From Pocillopora verrucosa (taxonomy: Eukaryota; Cnidaria; Anthozoa; Scleractinia; Pocilloporidae), in assembly GCF_036669915.1 (NCBI RefSeq), contig NC_089324.1:2696244-2760243 (forward strand): a stretch of DNA of 64,000 nt, in the 5' to 3' direction. The translations under genes were made by a program, and so were the position numbers. The notes beneath the pieces are model-generated. The model was given only the letters and a program-made list of their open reading frames with translations, had not been told where the DNA came from and searched no databases. Shown here piece by piece: positions 1 through 10,380 of the stretch; positions within the stretch are counted from its first letter, which is position 1; each line of letters begins with the position of its first letter.

Positions 1-327
1 ACACGTAGTATTAAATTTACCTCGAACGTATGCTTTCTTCCCAGTGTTCATGAGCTAAATGTGCCCATTTCAAACAGATATGCAGCCTTTTCCAACCAGT
101 AACTTTCCCTGTTTTTTTAACAACTCTCCCTTCCAGGATGGCTGACCAGACAGACAATCTTTTTTCATAACGCTTGGGAAGGAGGGGTGGGGTAAGTGGG
201 TAGAAAGGAGAGGGATGAGGGGGGAAGGGACGGAGGGGCGAGGGATCCGTGTGCCAAGTGAATTTGTCTATTGATCACCCGATCTTAAAGATTTCTAACA
301 AAATTCGTTTCAACTACTTTACTCAAG

Positions 328-638
328 GTGGCCAAGCACTCCTCACCAAATCCCTGCAGTTAGAGAGGGCAGGCGTGGTCGCTCTCGTGCGCACCCTGGA
401 CATTGCGTTAGCCTTCATTTTACAGCTCCTGTTCTTGGATTACGCTGCCAATATTTACAGTATCGCAGGCGCGGCGTTAGTTTTGGGCTGCAATGTGCTG
501 GTGATTTTGAAACGAGGCGGATGCTTACCAACCAAGGAAGTAGAAGAAAGCGAGGGAAAATTACCTGAAGAGAAGCAAAGTCTGATGGGAACAGTTAAAA
601 AACAACTATATGCGAAAATGATCCCCAAAAGCTACTGA
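328..638 (+). CDS. SLC35G/EamA-type transporter, last exon (partial gene)
   Basis: This is the terminal coding exon of a multi-pass membrane transporter of the drug/metabolite transporter (EamA) superfamily. It resembles the SLC35G branch, which is made of membrane carriers with ten helices. The exon opens at a CTCAAG acceptor (AG at 326-327), carries two nucleotides to complete a codon (phase 1), and ends in TGA at 636-638. The first visible block, GQALLTKSLQLERAG, followed by VRTLDIALAFILQ, matches the start of the second EamA repeat. Two hydrophobic helices follow, then a charged 35-residue cytosolic tail rich in Glu and Lys. The upstream exons lie outside the window. The substrate cannot be told from this fragment. 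A family A TTAA element lies about 20 bp past the stop, so it is probably in the 3' UTR. The family call is fairly sure; the exact SLC35 member is not. Confidence 0.72.
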
Positions 639-656
639 AGCTAAGGAGTTTTTAAA

Positions 657-855
657 CTTAAACCCTTCACCTCGTTATATCAGTATGCATATTCTCCATA
701 CTGTTCTCTATACATTTCCTAAGGTGCTGACAAGGAGAATTTGTTTAACAATCATGAGCTTCTTTAATTGGTGATCATTTCCATTATTCTCATAACCTTA
801 ATGTTTGATTCAAGGGTGATATTGTAAGGAGAATTAGATGCTTATCATAATTGGG
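657..855 (+). mobile_element. Family A TTAA element (degenerate)
   Basis: About 200 bp related to the other family A copies. The diagnostic block CAGTATGCATATTCTCCATA and the later ACAAGGAGAATTTGTTTAAC are present. The left end keeps a CCCTTCACC-like terminus after TTAAA; the right end is decayed. It lies in the probable 3' UTR of the transporter gene. Nothing else is seen between 639 and 1396. Confidence 0.75.
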
Positions 856-1396
856 GAATATGAATTAAAGAAATTTACTTAACTTTCTTAGCTACGAGCC
901 AGCGGCCCACGTTTAAATCATTGAAGGTACAGCTTAGTGTGATCTCTTCAAGTTTTCTGCTGTCACAAAGGGAATTATCTAAATGCTTACCTTTGTTATT
1001 TCAATAAGACATGATGATGGCGATAAAAGTTGAATAAATCTGTCGCATTCTTACTGCTTATTAGAGTACAGATGGCCCCTGTCACTGAGTTCCAAGTTCC
1101 AATTTGAGATACTTCTAAGAATTTTGCAAAAATACTCATCTACGCCAACTGGATTGGCTGGATCAAAAAAATTTAACTACTGATAAAAATTTCCTCATAT
1201 GTGAATGTGTTCCCTATTTTTCCTTTGAGTGGGCGAAACCTTTAATAGGAAAAAATAGCAATTCTGGTAAATGTAAGAAGCGTTCCCTGCACTCAGTACA
1301 TATTGCAGGCCTATGCATGTAATGACCGAGGAAAGTTGGTACTGATTGGAGCGCCTTAAGTCGCCTGGTTGTTTTTACCCTGTTTGCCAACCTAAC

Positions 1397-4300
1397 ATGG
1401 ATTCCTTCCAAGCCAAGGACAAGACTTGGCTCGGAGTAGAGGCGCTTTTGTCTGATTTGCAAAATTTAATCGACGATCGGGACTCTGCAGATGTGCTGTT
1501 TCTAGTAGGCCATGATGAAACTGCAATATACGCTCACAGGCTTATACTGGTAACGAGATGTAAACATTTCCAGAATAGAAAACGAGAGCTGTGGTCTTCT
1601 AAAGCGGTTCATTCACAGTTGACCGTGAGAAAGCCCGAATTCCGACCTGATGTGTTCCGCGAGGTTTTGAAGTTTTTGTAAACCGGAAAGGTAACTCGTA
1701 AAATGCTATTGAAAATCGATTTTGATTGTTGTACATACTTTGTGTATATTTAACATCGAATAACAAGCAGTGAAGTTATTTGTTTAGTGACGCGAAACTA
1801 CAGGGTTTGAATTTTTTTTTTATCTTTAGATCGTATGAGCATTGTAGATTATAAAAATTTAACCTCAAGCCACTTTCATTCAGTGGTAAATGTTTTTTTA
1901 CTCTCGGACTTGAAACAGCTTTCTAGCTGTCAGAATAAGAAATCTGCTTCTTGATACAAATGCCTTTCGCGTCCTTCTACTCCTAAAATTCGGTGCTAGA
2001 TGCAAAATTCATATATTTCAGCTATTATGGTCGTGATTTGGTAATCATGAAGAACTATCAGCTATCAGCTGACAGGCCACTGACATAGAACTAAAAGGAT
2101 ACCAACAGGTCAGCAATTACAAAAACTTTCATTGTCAGTATTTGATATGCCCCAGAATTCATATAGGGTCTCTATCCACTGAAGTTTGGATGATAAATAA
2201 GGCAATACGGTACTAGTGTTACCAAAAACTTACTGACAGATTACCTAGCTGAGATGTTTTCCTTAAAACTGGCGGCAAATATTGGGTTAACTTTTGGCCA
2301 ATAGTTGGCCAAGAGGTTCTTTTAGGGAGTTGTTCTTCACGATTACACCTAATTTTGATGACCCAAATTGAAAAAAAGACCACTTTTATTAGGTTGAACT
2401 TCACAGTCGCACAGCCTTTGAAATGCTGAGAATAGCAGAGGATATGGAAATAACTGATTTACAGTTAGCCTGTGAACAGTATTTTATGGACAATCTGAGT
2501 ACTGAAAGTGCTTCAGAATTTCTAGCAGATGCAATGTCGCTTTCCAGGGGATTCAATGCAAGAGGCATGTCTTCACTTGTGGATAAATGCATTGGATTTA
2601 TGGAGGAAAATGCTGAAGAGGTTGTAAAAACTGAAGGGTTTCTTCTCCTTCCTAAACCAGCAATGATCAGACTTGTGTCAAGTGAACAGGTACATGTGAC
2701 GAGTTTAACAGTTGATGGTGTTCAAACTTCAAGAGTCAGGGTTGAGGAGCCTTTGTGTGGTAACCTGTTCCAAGTGTTTGGTCAGTAAAATAAAGCGCAA
2801 TTGTAAATGCTGCCATAGTTGTAACTGAGTGAAAAAATTGAGAGAAGTTTAGGTGGGATTGTAACCCAACCCAAAATTTTAATTTTGCTTGGTTTTGCTC
2901 TCTAAATGCTTGGAACAGGTTATTGTGTGGTTTCAGTGCAAACTCCTCTTCACCTCACCATGATAAAGGGGAACCTGTGTATTCCACAGACATAAACTTA
3001 AGGACTGAGAAAAAAATAAATATTCTAGCCTTTTCATCTGGTACCTTCCTTGAATATCTACCTGTATTTTAAGGGAAAGTGTCATCATTTAGAGACTATT
3101 ATTGCAAGTCTGCAGAGCAGGCATGATTTTGGCAAGCAAATGCTCAGTATTTTCTCAGCAAAAATTATACCTGCCATCTTTGATTTTAATGGCAGTGGAA
3201 GGCTTGGGAGAGAAAGAAAATTGCACCAAGGGGGTGTGCAACAGTCAAAATTAAGGAGAGGGATGGGGATAGGGGAGTAAATATTTGCCTTTCCCCCACC
3301 CCACACCCCACCATCCACTCTTACTCCAAATCAAACATGGCTGGTGGGATAAACAATTGCAAGCCTATAACATGAACTCACCCTTATAAGATGCCTGCAC
3401 TGCAAGCTATATAATTGCTGGCATGAATTTTTCTTCCAATTAATTGAGGGTGGTTGTTTTACTTGACTCCTATGGTACAACTTTCATCCCAAGGCCATCC
3501 CCAATTTTAGACTTACCAGTAGGTTTTATTTTCACTCTCCTCCTGCACAAAGTTTGCAGTGTCAGAAGAAGAGCTTTGGCGAGCTGTTCTGCTTTGGGCA
3601 AAAAGGGGAACTGGGGTAAACAAGCCAACCAGTCAGTGGACAGAAGAGGAGAACAAGAAGATTAAAGAGGTGTGCCATTTACACTGAGCCTATTTGTTTA
3701 TAACCCACAATCTTCATCCAAAGTGTTGTCACATTTTCCCTTTACAGGGGTGTAGCCAGTATGTCTTTAAGGGGGGTCACACTGTGTCACAGGGTACTCA
3801 CCAGGTTGTCATGTTGACCCCCATGCCATGTCTTACTTAATGTGACCAAAAAAGGTTTTCTGGGGTGCCTGTGAGAGGCAAAGGTAGTCCAGAACCCCCC
3901 TTCCCACCCCCTTCCTCCAGCTATACCCTTGCTTTACCACCTCATCGATGGAGATGAGCCCACCCTACCCAAATGGAATTGTCCACTTTTTCCCACTCAA
4001 GTAGAATTATGGATTTTAATTTTTCTTTTTTAAATCTCCTTATTGAACAAGATTGTCTCATCAAGATGGTGCTTTAGTAGGGAAGTTGTTTGTGTGTGTA
4101 TGTGTGTTGTTAAACCCTTTACGCCCTAATATCAATGTGTATATTCTCCATACTGTTCTCTATACATTTTCTAAGGTGCTGACAAAGAGAATTTGTTTAA
4201 CAATCAAGAGCTTCTTTAACTGATAATCATTTTCTCTCCTCTTGCGACATTACCGTGTGTTTCAGGGGTACTATTGTAAGAATAAATGCGATGGTGGTCT

Positions 4301-7300
4301 CTCTTGGGGATTAAAGGTTTAATCCAGTAAATACGACTACCATAATGTACATTCATCTAGTAGAGTTACTAATTCATGTTGTAATTCATGTTACTTACTT
4401 TTGTATTTAAGGCAATGTCAGGTGTTATTGAACACATCAAACTGCTGTTGATTGACAGCAGTGTGTACGCTGAAGAAGTAGAACCAACTGGAGTAGTCCC
4501 TATGGAGGTGTCTTTAGAAAGGTAAGCTTCATTGTCTTGTTTGTTGTAATTAATCTTGTTTTTGATTCAATTTTCACCAGATGACAATGTATCAATTTTC
4601 TGCTACTCCTGAAACTAATCCTGCTTTAGTATCTCCTTAAAAATTGCCAGTGTTCTAAATATATGTTATCTATGTTCTCACTCAGGGCGAAAACACACTG
4701 TGCAAAATGTTGTGCTTCAGTTTAAAAAACATGTTAAAGCAAAGTTTAGTACTCAATACTGACAATATGTTTTTCTAAGGTATCGCTTTGCAGCAGTGCC
4801 GACCCATTTCAGAAAAGCCGAGGATCCCCGTTTAAGACCAAGAGCTTCTCAAAAGTTGTTCCATGGTTCAACTTTACTAACAAAGGACTGCCTCAAATTT
4901 CAAAACATGCTCAATACTTGGTTTGGGAATGAATATCAGGAATGGCAGTTACTTTACAAAGCTTCAAAGGATGGCTTTTCGGCTGTAGCATTTCATACAA
5001 AGTGTGATGGACATTCACCCACATTTACAGTTGTTCTGGTGAGTAAATATAAAATTAAACCTTTAACTCCCAAGATTTCATTAGCAATTCTCCTTACAGT
5101 CTGCCAAATGATTCTCATTATGTCAGTTTGGAGAATTTGGTATCAGATCAATTAGTAATCCCATAATTGATATTTTTCTTAATTCTCATCACTTGTTTAC
5201 ATGATATGGTACAGATATAGTAAGGAGAAATTCTGTCTTGGTCACTCATGGGAGTGAAAAGGTTAAGGCAAAAACTTTTCCAGGGATATTTCTGACAGTG
5301 CAACTTAAGATCAGGGCATGAAATTAATTTTTTTTTCTGATAGCCCCTGTCTCCTAAATTCTTCAAAGTGGTAGCCAATTCAAAAAAAGTTGGTTGCCAT
5401 TTTCAAAAACAAACAAAACCTTTTTTAATGCTGTCAGCATTCTAGATAGACCCTCCGAAATTATCTTTAACATACTACAAAGTGGACACTAGGATGGATG
5501 ATAGACAAAGTTCAAGCTCACCTAAATCCATGATGGCGTCTTGCTATCGATCAAGATGCATGTGCTGCATTTTGGAAACAAACTTAATGAGGAAGTTTGC
5601 TGCTGATTTGTCTTTGCAAATCTTTTTAATTTTATATCTCTTGGTAAGGTTATGATGAAACATTCCAGTCGCCAATTTGGCGACTGATTTTCAGGATTTG
5701 GTCACCAAAGTGAAAAATTTAGTTGCATTGGCACCTGTATTAGGCGCAATTTCACACCCTGAAGATATAAGTACAAGTAAGCCTTTTGAATTGCCCTCTA
5801 GTTTTATCTTTTAGATTTCTGTTATCAAGAACAAATATCTATTACTGCTGGTCTCTTTCCTTGTGAAACATAAAGATAATTTGACATTGAGTCAATCATG
5901 TAGAACTTTATTCATGCATCCCTTTAATTTCTGGAAGTTCCCAGAAACCAAGTCTGAGGTTTCAGACCTCAGAACTCTCTTATTGTTTGTTTTTACAAGC
6001 CAGTTTTTCTCTTTCATGCATTCTCATGTCAACATCATATATCAGGGAAGAAATGGAAATGTTTGTGGTGGATTCAGTGATCAGCCATGGAGAAGTGATA
6101 TTCCTTGTGGAAAATACATGCCATCTGAAAGGTGGGTTTCTTGTTTAAAAATTTGCTGAAAATTGTTTTACCTATGAAATGTCCTGCCTTTTAACATTCT
6201 ATACATAAATGTATTTTTTTATTTAAATTCAACCCATAAATATGATCAAAGGTTCTAGGAGTATCTTCCAATCTACATTTCTTAATGTTTTTTACCTATA
6301 ATTAACAGGGCATTTTTGTTTACACTGGTGAACTCTGAAGGTGTTCCTCCAACCAAGTATGATGTAACACATCCTAAATATGCTACTCTACATCATCCAA
6401 GGTTTGTTGACAAAAGTAACTTTTAGATAATTTTTCATTTAAGTGTTGAAAGTAGCCTGCAGATTAGGCTTCCTTTTTTTTTTTTTGCATTGTTCAGTCA
6501 AACGAAGGCTAGCACAAGGTAATTGTGAAGTGTGAGCCAATGCATTATTTTTTTGGGCTCCTCTCCTTGTGTATAACTTGCAATTTGCATTTGCCTTGCA
6601 CTTGTCTCCATTCAACTGTGAAATGGAAAGTATTACACCACAGGCTATGTTGAAAGCTACACTCACTCAATTTAAAAGAACCCCAAAGAAATAAAATTAT
6701 TTAACCCTTAAACTCCCAGAAGTGATTGACATGTACCTCCAACAAAAAATACCCATACATTATCCAACAAACAGGTAATAAGAATACACAAACTAATCAG
6801 GCAGAAGATGTTATCTTGATCTCGCAAAAAATTCTCATAACTAACTAACAAGGTAATGTGTAGTAGAAAGAGGGGAGAATTAACAATCAGATCTTTGGAG
6901 TTAAAGGGTTAAAACTTGCAAAAAATTAGTAGTTAAACTACTTTGAGACTGAAAAGTTGTGGTGACTTGTTTTGTAAGTTTTAATCTAAGTTGTTCTATA
7001 TACCTGTTTTATTTGAGAATCAAGCTTAGTACATTCTTCAGAATAAAGGATGAAGGTCTGGCAGACCATAGTCAGAATCAGTTTTAGGAAGAAATTTTAT
7101 ATCTAATATTTATCATTTTTTTCTCTCTGTCAGATATGGACCCATGTTTGGGGCAGGGGCAGATCTGTGTATCAGTGATGAGTGTCACGAGAGGCCTGAG
7201 TCCTACTCAAATTTACCTCACTCCTATGATGGTCCCCAGGCCTCAACCAGTCTTCTCATGGGAGACTACAACTTCACAGTAAAAGACTATGAAGTGTTTG

Positions 7301-7335
7301 GTTTGAAGGCAGAGCCACTTTATGAAAGAGTCTAA
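1397..7335 (+). CDS. BTB-BACK-TLDc domain protein with an in-frame stop in the BTB domain
   Basis: Eight exons: 1397-1690, 2393-2689, 3553-3669, 4412-4521, 4780-5038, 6046-6131, 6309-6401, 7134-7335. All junctions are GT/AG and all phases agree. The total of 1458 nt gives 485 residues if the internal stop is ignored. Exons 1-2 encode a BTB/POZ domain (DSADVLFLVG, YAHRLILVTRC, FEMLRIAEDMEI). Exon 3 gives a BACK-like segment (EEELWRAVLLWAK). Exons 5-8 give a TLDc domain (GRNGNVCGGFSDQPW, YGPMFGAGADLCI, NFTVKDYEVFGL). BTB-BACK proteins usually act as Cul3 adaptors; TLDc domains are linked to oxidative-stress protection and V-ATPase regulation. The exact role here is unknown. Codon 95 (1679-1681) is TAA exactly where the family has Tyr in the LYTGK motif. 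This is either a nonsense allele, a sequence error or a young pseudogene. I chose the ATG at 1397 because the BTB domain begins soon after it; the frame stays open upstream, but without another ATG. Confidence 0.83.
4114..4321 (+). mobile_element. Family A TTAA element in intron 3 of the BTB-TLDc gene
   Basis: About 205 bp with ends TTAAACCCTTTACGCCC and GGGGATTAAAGGTTTAA. It has the family A internal blocks (TATTCTCCATACTGTTCTC, GAGAATTTGTTTAACAATCA). It has no coding capacity. Confidence 0.85.
5059..5262 (+). mobile_element. Family C TTAA element in intron 5 of the BTB-TLDc gene
   Basis: About 204 bp with TTAA at 5055-5058 and 5263-5266. The left end is ACCTTTAACTCCCAAG and the right end is GGGAGTGAAAAGG. 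The internal TTCTCCTTAC and TCAATTAGTAATCCC-type blocks are shared with the copies at 13243, 18889 and 29356. Confidence 0.85.
6707..6908 (+). mobile_element. Family B TTAA element, intact ends
   Basis: 202 bp flanked by TTAA on both sides (6703-6706 and 6909-6912). The termini are CCCTTAAACTCC and GGAGTTAAAGGG, which are inverted copies of each other. The internal block CATTATCCAACAAACAGGTAA is diagnostic for the family. It sits in intron 7 of the BTB-TLDc gene and is non-coding. Confidence 0.88.
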
Positions 7336-7438
7336 TGAGTGGAGCCAGAAAAAGATGTTCTACATGCAACTAGAAAGATAATCTTTTCATTAGTGATGTA
7401 ACAAATTTCTACATGAATCATGTTACCTCGAGAAGGCA

Positions 7439-7588
7439 GATCAATATCAGTATCTAGGCAACGGCCCACCTACCCCTCCCCTAACCCAACATTCACCCTA
7501 ACTTGTTATCAATTGACTGTTGTTGGGTTAGGGGAGGGGAGGGGAGGGGAGGGGTAGATGTGCCATTGCCCAGATACTGATATTGATC
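7439..7588. repeat. Foldback (palindromic) element in the 3' flank of the BTB-TLDc gene
   Basis: A 150 bp imperfect palindrome. The left arm starts GATCAATATCAGTATCTAGG and runs through CCTACCCCTCCCCTAACCC; the right arm returns the complement and ends at TGATATTGATC. The unpaired centre is about 28 bp. The right arm carries an expanded GGGGA run. A second copy lies at 54381-54515. It starts about 100 bp after the stop codon, so it is likely transcribed. No gene is seen in the remainder of 7336-8154. Confidence 0.85.
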
Positions 7589-8154
7589 CAAGAAGGCTAA
7601 GGCATCAAAACTCCTTCAAACATTGGATTGTGTAAAAATTTTCACAACAGAGATAATCATGTCTTCTTTTCATAATGCACATGGACAAGGTGTTTGTAAA
7701 ATACATGAAGAAAATTTTATTTCAATGCTTGTTACTCATTATAATTATGTGTTTTTGCATACTTGCATATGATAGCAGTATGTTATATTTAAAATCAATT
7801 GTAATAAAAGAAAAGTATTACTGGTAATAAACTTTGTTGATAAAAGTAATTTCGTATTCTCAGTCGCCATAGAGAGAGAAAAATTTCTATGCAGAAACTT
7901 TTGAGGACTCATATATATGCTGCCTGATAAAAGAGAAGAACATTTTGTTTGACCCGTCAAATTACGAATACTCAGCAAATTATGACCGAGAGGGACTGAG
8001 CCTCTAAACCTACCCATGATGCTTTTCGGTAAATATTGTTCCCCTCTGCCATCTTGTTTTACGTGAAGCACGGCATCTACCGGATAAGGATTCTGTTTTA
8101 AAGGAGTCAATCGGTGGACATTAGACAATGTTTCTTCAACGAGCTTGTAATACA

Positions 8155-9113
8155 ATGAGGATTGGCTTACTAAGAAGAGCCATGAGTACTGGGAGAAGGC
8201 CAGAAACTCCCGAAAGACTGGTGAGATCTTGTCGTAGTTCCTAAAATTGTTGAATGCTCTTCACGCGTCTGAACCTCTTGCAAGAATTGCAGGATTGTAT
8301 TAGCTTCGTAAATGACTGAATGATGATTGAAATAGATGTTTACTATTGCTACCTATCATGTTTTACACTGATTACCGTAATGAGAAGTGTTGTAAAATGT
8401 TTTATGTGGTCAGACTACACACAACATGCCATATCATCGTTAACTTTCAGAGGGGCAATATTATATAACCTTGATAAGATCGCAAATTGTGATCGAGCTA
8501 TCGATGTCGACATTCGCTTAAAAACAAGACCGGAGAATTTTTCATGTCGTGTTTTGACCCTACTGAGGTCAAAGCGTAGAGTCCTTGGGTCTCAAACTGT
8601 CTGTGTCTATCGTGTTGTATTCATTGGAACTTCCAACATGCGAAGACAGACAGAAAAATTAAAATGCTTTTAACAACAACTATCATTCAAGGACAACTTT
8701 CAAATATAGGTCACTACTCCTCTTTTGTAATTTACTTATTGGGGAATTCTTCAGGGGAACCATACCTTGAACAAACCCCATACAGCAGTGACACATAAAA
8801 TTCTTTATGTAGACACCAATACCACCCTTAAAATTGTGTTTGAAGTTCATACCAGCAAAGAAGTGTGGCCTCCTAGGAGAATACCAGCTCACTTGGTGCC
8901 GTAAATAATGTAAAGCTATGCAAAGTGGGACTAGTTGTAGCTGTGTAAATTTGAATATAAAATTAATACATGTATTTTATCACATGGTGACACTTCTTTT
9001 CTCAACAGACTCCTGTTCAACATGTTGCAGCCTTTTCTGCCTTTTGCTTTGGAATCCTGGGCCCTGGAATTTATCTGATGCTTACACGTGACAAACCACT
9101 CAGCGAACATTGA
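8155..9113 (+). CDS. Small mitochondrial membrane protein, cytochrome c oxidase subunit 8-like
   Basis: Two exons, 8155-8220 and 9009-9113, joined in phase 0 at a CTG/GTGAGA donor and a CTCAACAG acceptor; 56 residues. The N-terminus MRIGLLRRAMSTGRRPE is basic, has no acidic residue before position 17 and looks like a mitochondrial presequence. One hydrophobic helix follows (residues about 29-46), containing FGILGPGIYLML and then a charged short tail. Length, layout and the Gly-Pro bend in the helix fit COX8, the small single-pass subunit of complex IV. Similarity is too short to exclude another small inner-membrane subunit. A candidate poly(A) signal AATAAA lies at 9703-9708. The gene is easily missed because both exons are tiny. 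I am confident that it is a real small gene but only moderately confident of the name. Confidence 0.52.
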
Positions 9114-10380
9114 CGAGGGATTGGTGCCACGATACCATTTATTTCAAAGACCAGCTACTTTTGTTTACATTTATGTTGACTACTAAATTGTGGAAGTGTG
9201 ACTAACTAGAAAGAATTTGTAAAGAACTTTTGATGAACTGTTATGGTGTATGGCTTTTTTAGGAATTTTGCACTGAGTTTTATTGTCACCTTGGTGTATA
9301 ATGAAACTCACAGTAAATTGTTGAGGATGATTTGACTGTTTTTCTGTAATGTATCTGAGTAATCACAGAGTACAGTAAACTGTTTAAAATCTTGTTAAGG
9401 TGCTTGATTGTAATCATTGACTCTTGTTTCACACTTTTTACATTCATACTGTGCTGAACTTGTGGGGTACACTCTACTCTCCATCATCAGATCCTTCTTT
9501 TGTTGATTATCATCAACAGTCACCACTTCACAAATTTAGTGCAGTCTACCCTAAGACATATCACTTCAATCATTATGTCTCCTATTTCAATTTTAACCTA
9601 ACCAGTAATGTGTAAGTGTCATGTCACACAACTTCCTTTTAATACTCCGATAATTGGGTAGTAATCTTCAATTGCTTGAGCTTGTTACTCAGAATTTTTG
9701 GCAATAAAAAATATTATGGAGTAAAAAAACATTTCCCACCCCTTTCCTAGCAAAGCGTTTATTTGGCCTGAAGCTTAAGCACGTATAGTAAGGCTGTCAC
9801 AAATGTTGAGGGATTGATTTAAACTGAACTTGGCTTGGGAAGGTAACATCCTATGCTTTTAATTAGACCTAAATTACCTTTCACATTTTCCAAATCTTAA
9901 ATTTGTAAGAATTCTATTCTGACTTCAACCATATATTTCTGATTTGCATTAACTTTATGACATGGTCATCCCCTTCACCATCCCCAGGGAAAAGTGGTGG
10001 GGCTTGATTATGATACAAGCATCAGAAACTTAGTGCGTGAGCTTGTTACCAGGCGATGGGCTCCTGGCAACACACATAAATTCTTTATGTGTGTGATTAA
10101 CATTTTTTTTTTTAACCTGTGATTAATTTCTTTTTTCTTATACCTTGGCCATACCTGGATGTGCTGCAATCTGTTACAAAATTTTATGTCTCGCTGCAGA
10201 GTAACGAAATAAAATGATGAGCTCCATTGATCATATTGTTGAAAACATCTGGTAGCCCCCTGTGAGTGCCCTCCCCGCCTCGTCAAACTTACTAGCTCTC
10301 AACCCACCCCTCTCTCTATCTCGAAAATAGGGGTATCCCCTAAGTCTTTGCGATTAAAGTTATTTTTCCCGCTAAACAAA
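9114..10380. other. Intergenic stretch with no further gene seen
   Basis: This is the 3' flank of the small mitochondrial gene (candidate AATAAA at 9703) and the upstream flank of the USP37-like gene. It is AT-rich, with no exon-like codon pattern and no clear repeat family. Confidence 0.5.

Noticed and set aside
7745-8155. 136-codon open frame on the minus strand, divergent from the COX8-like gene
   Set aside because: No recognisable domain, biased AT-rich composition, and it overlaps the promoter and 5' flank of a better-supported gene.
8320-8673. 117-codon plus-strand open frame
   Set aside because: Lies wholly in the intron between the two small mitochondrial exons and has no family features.
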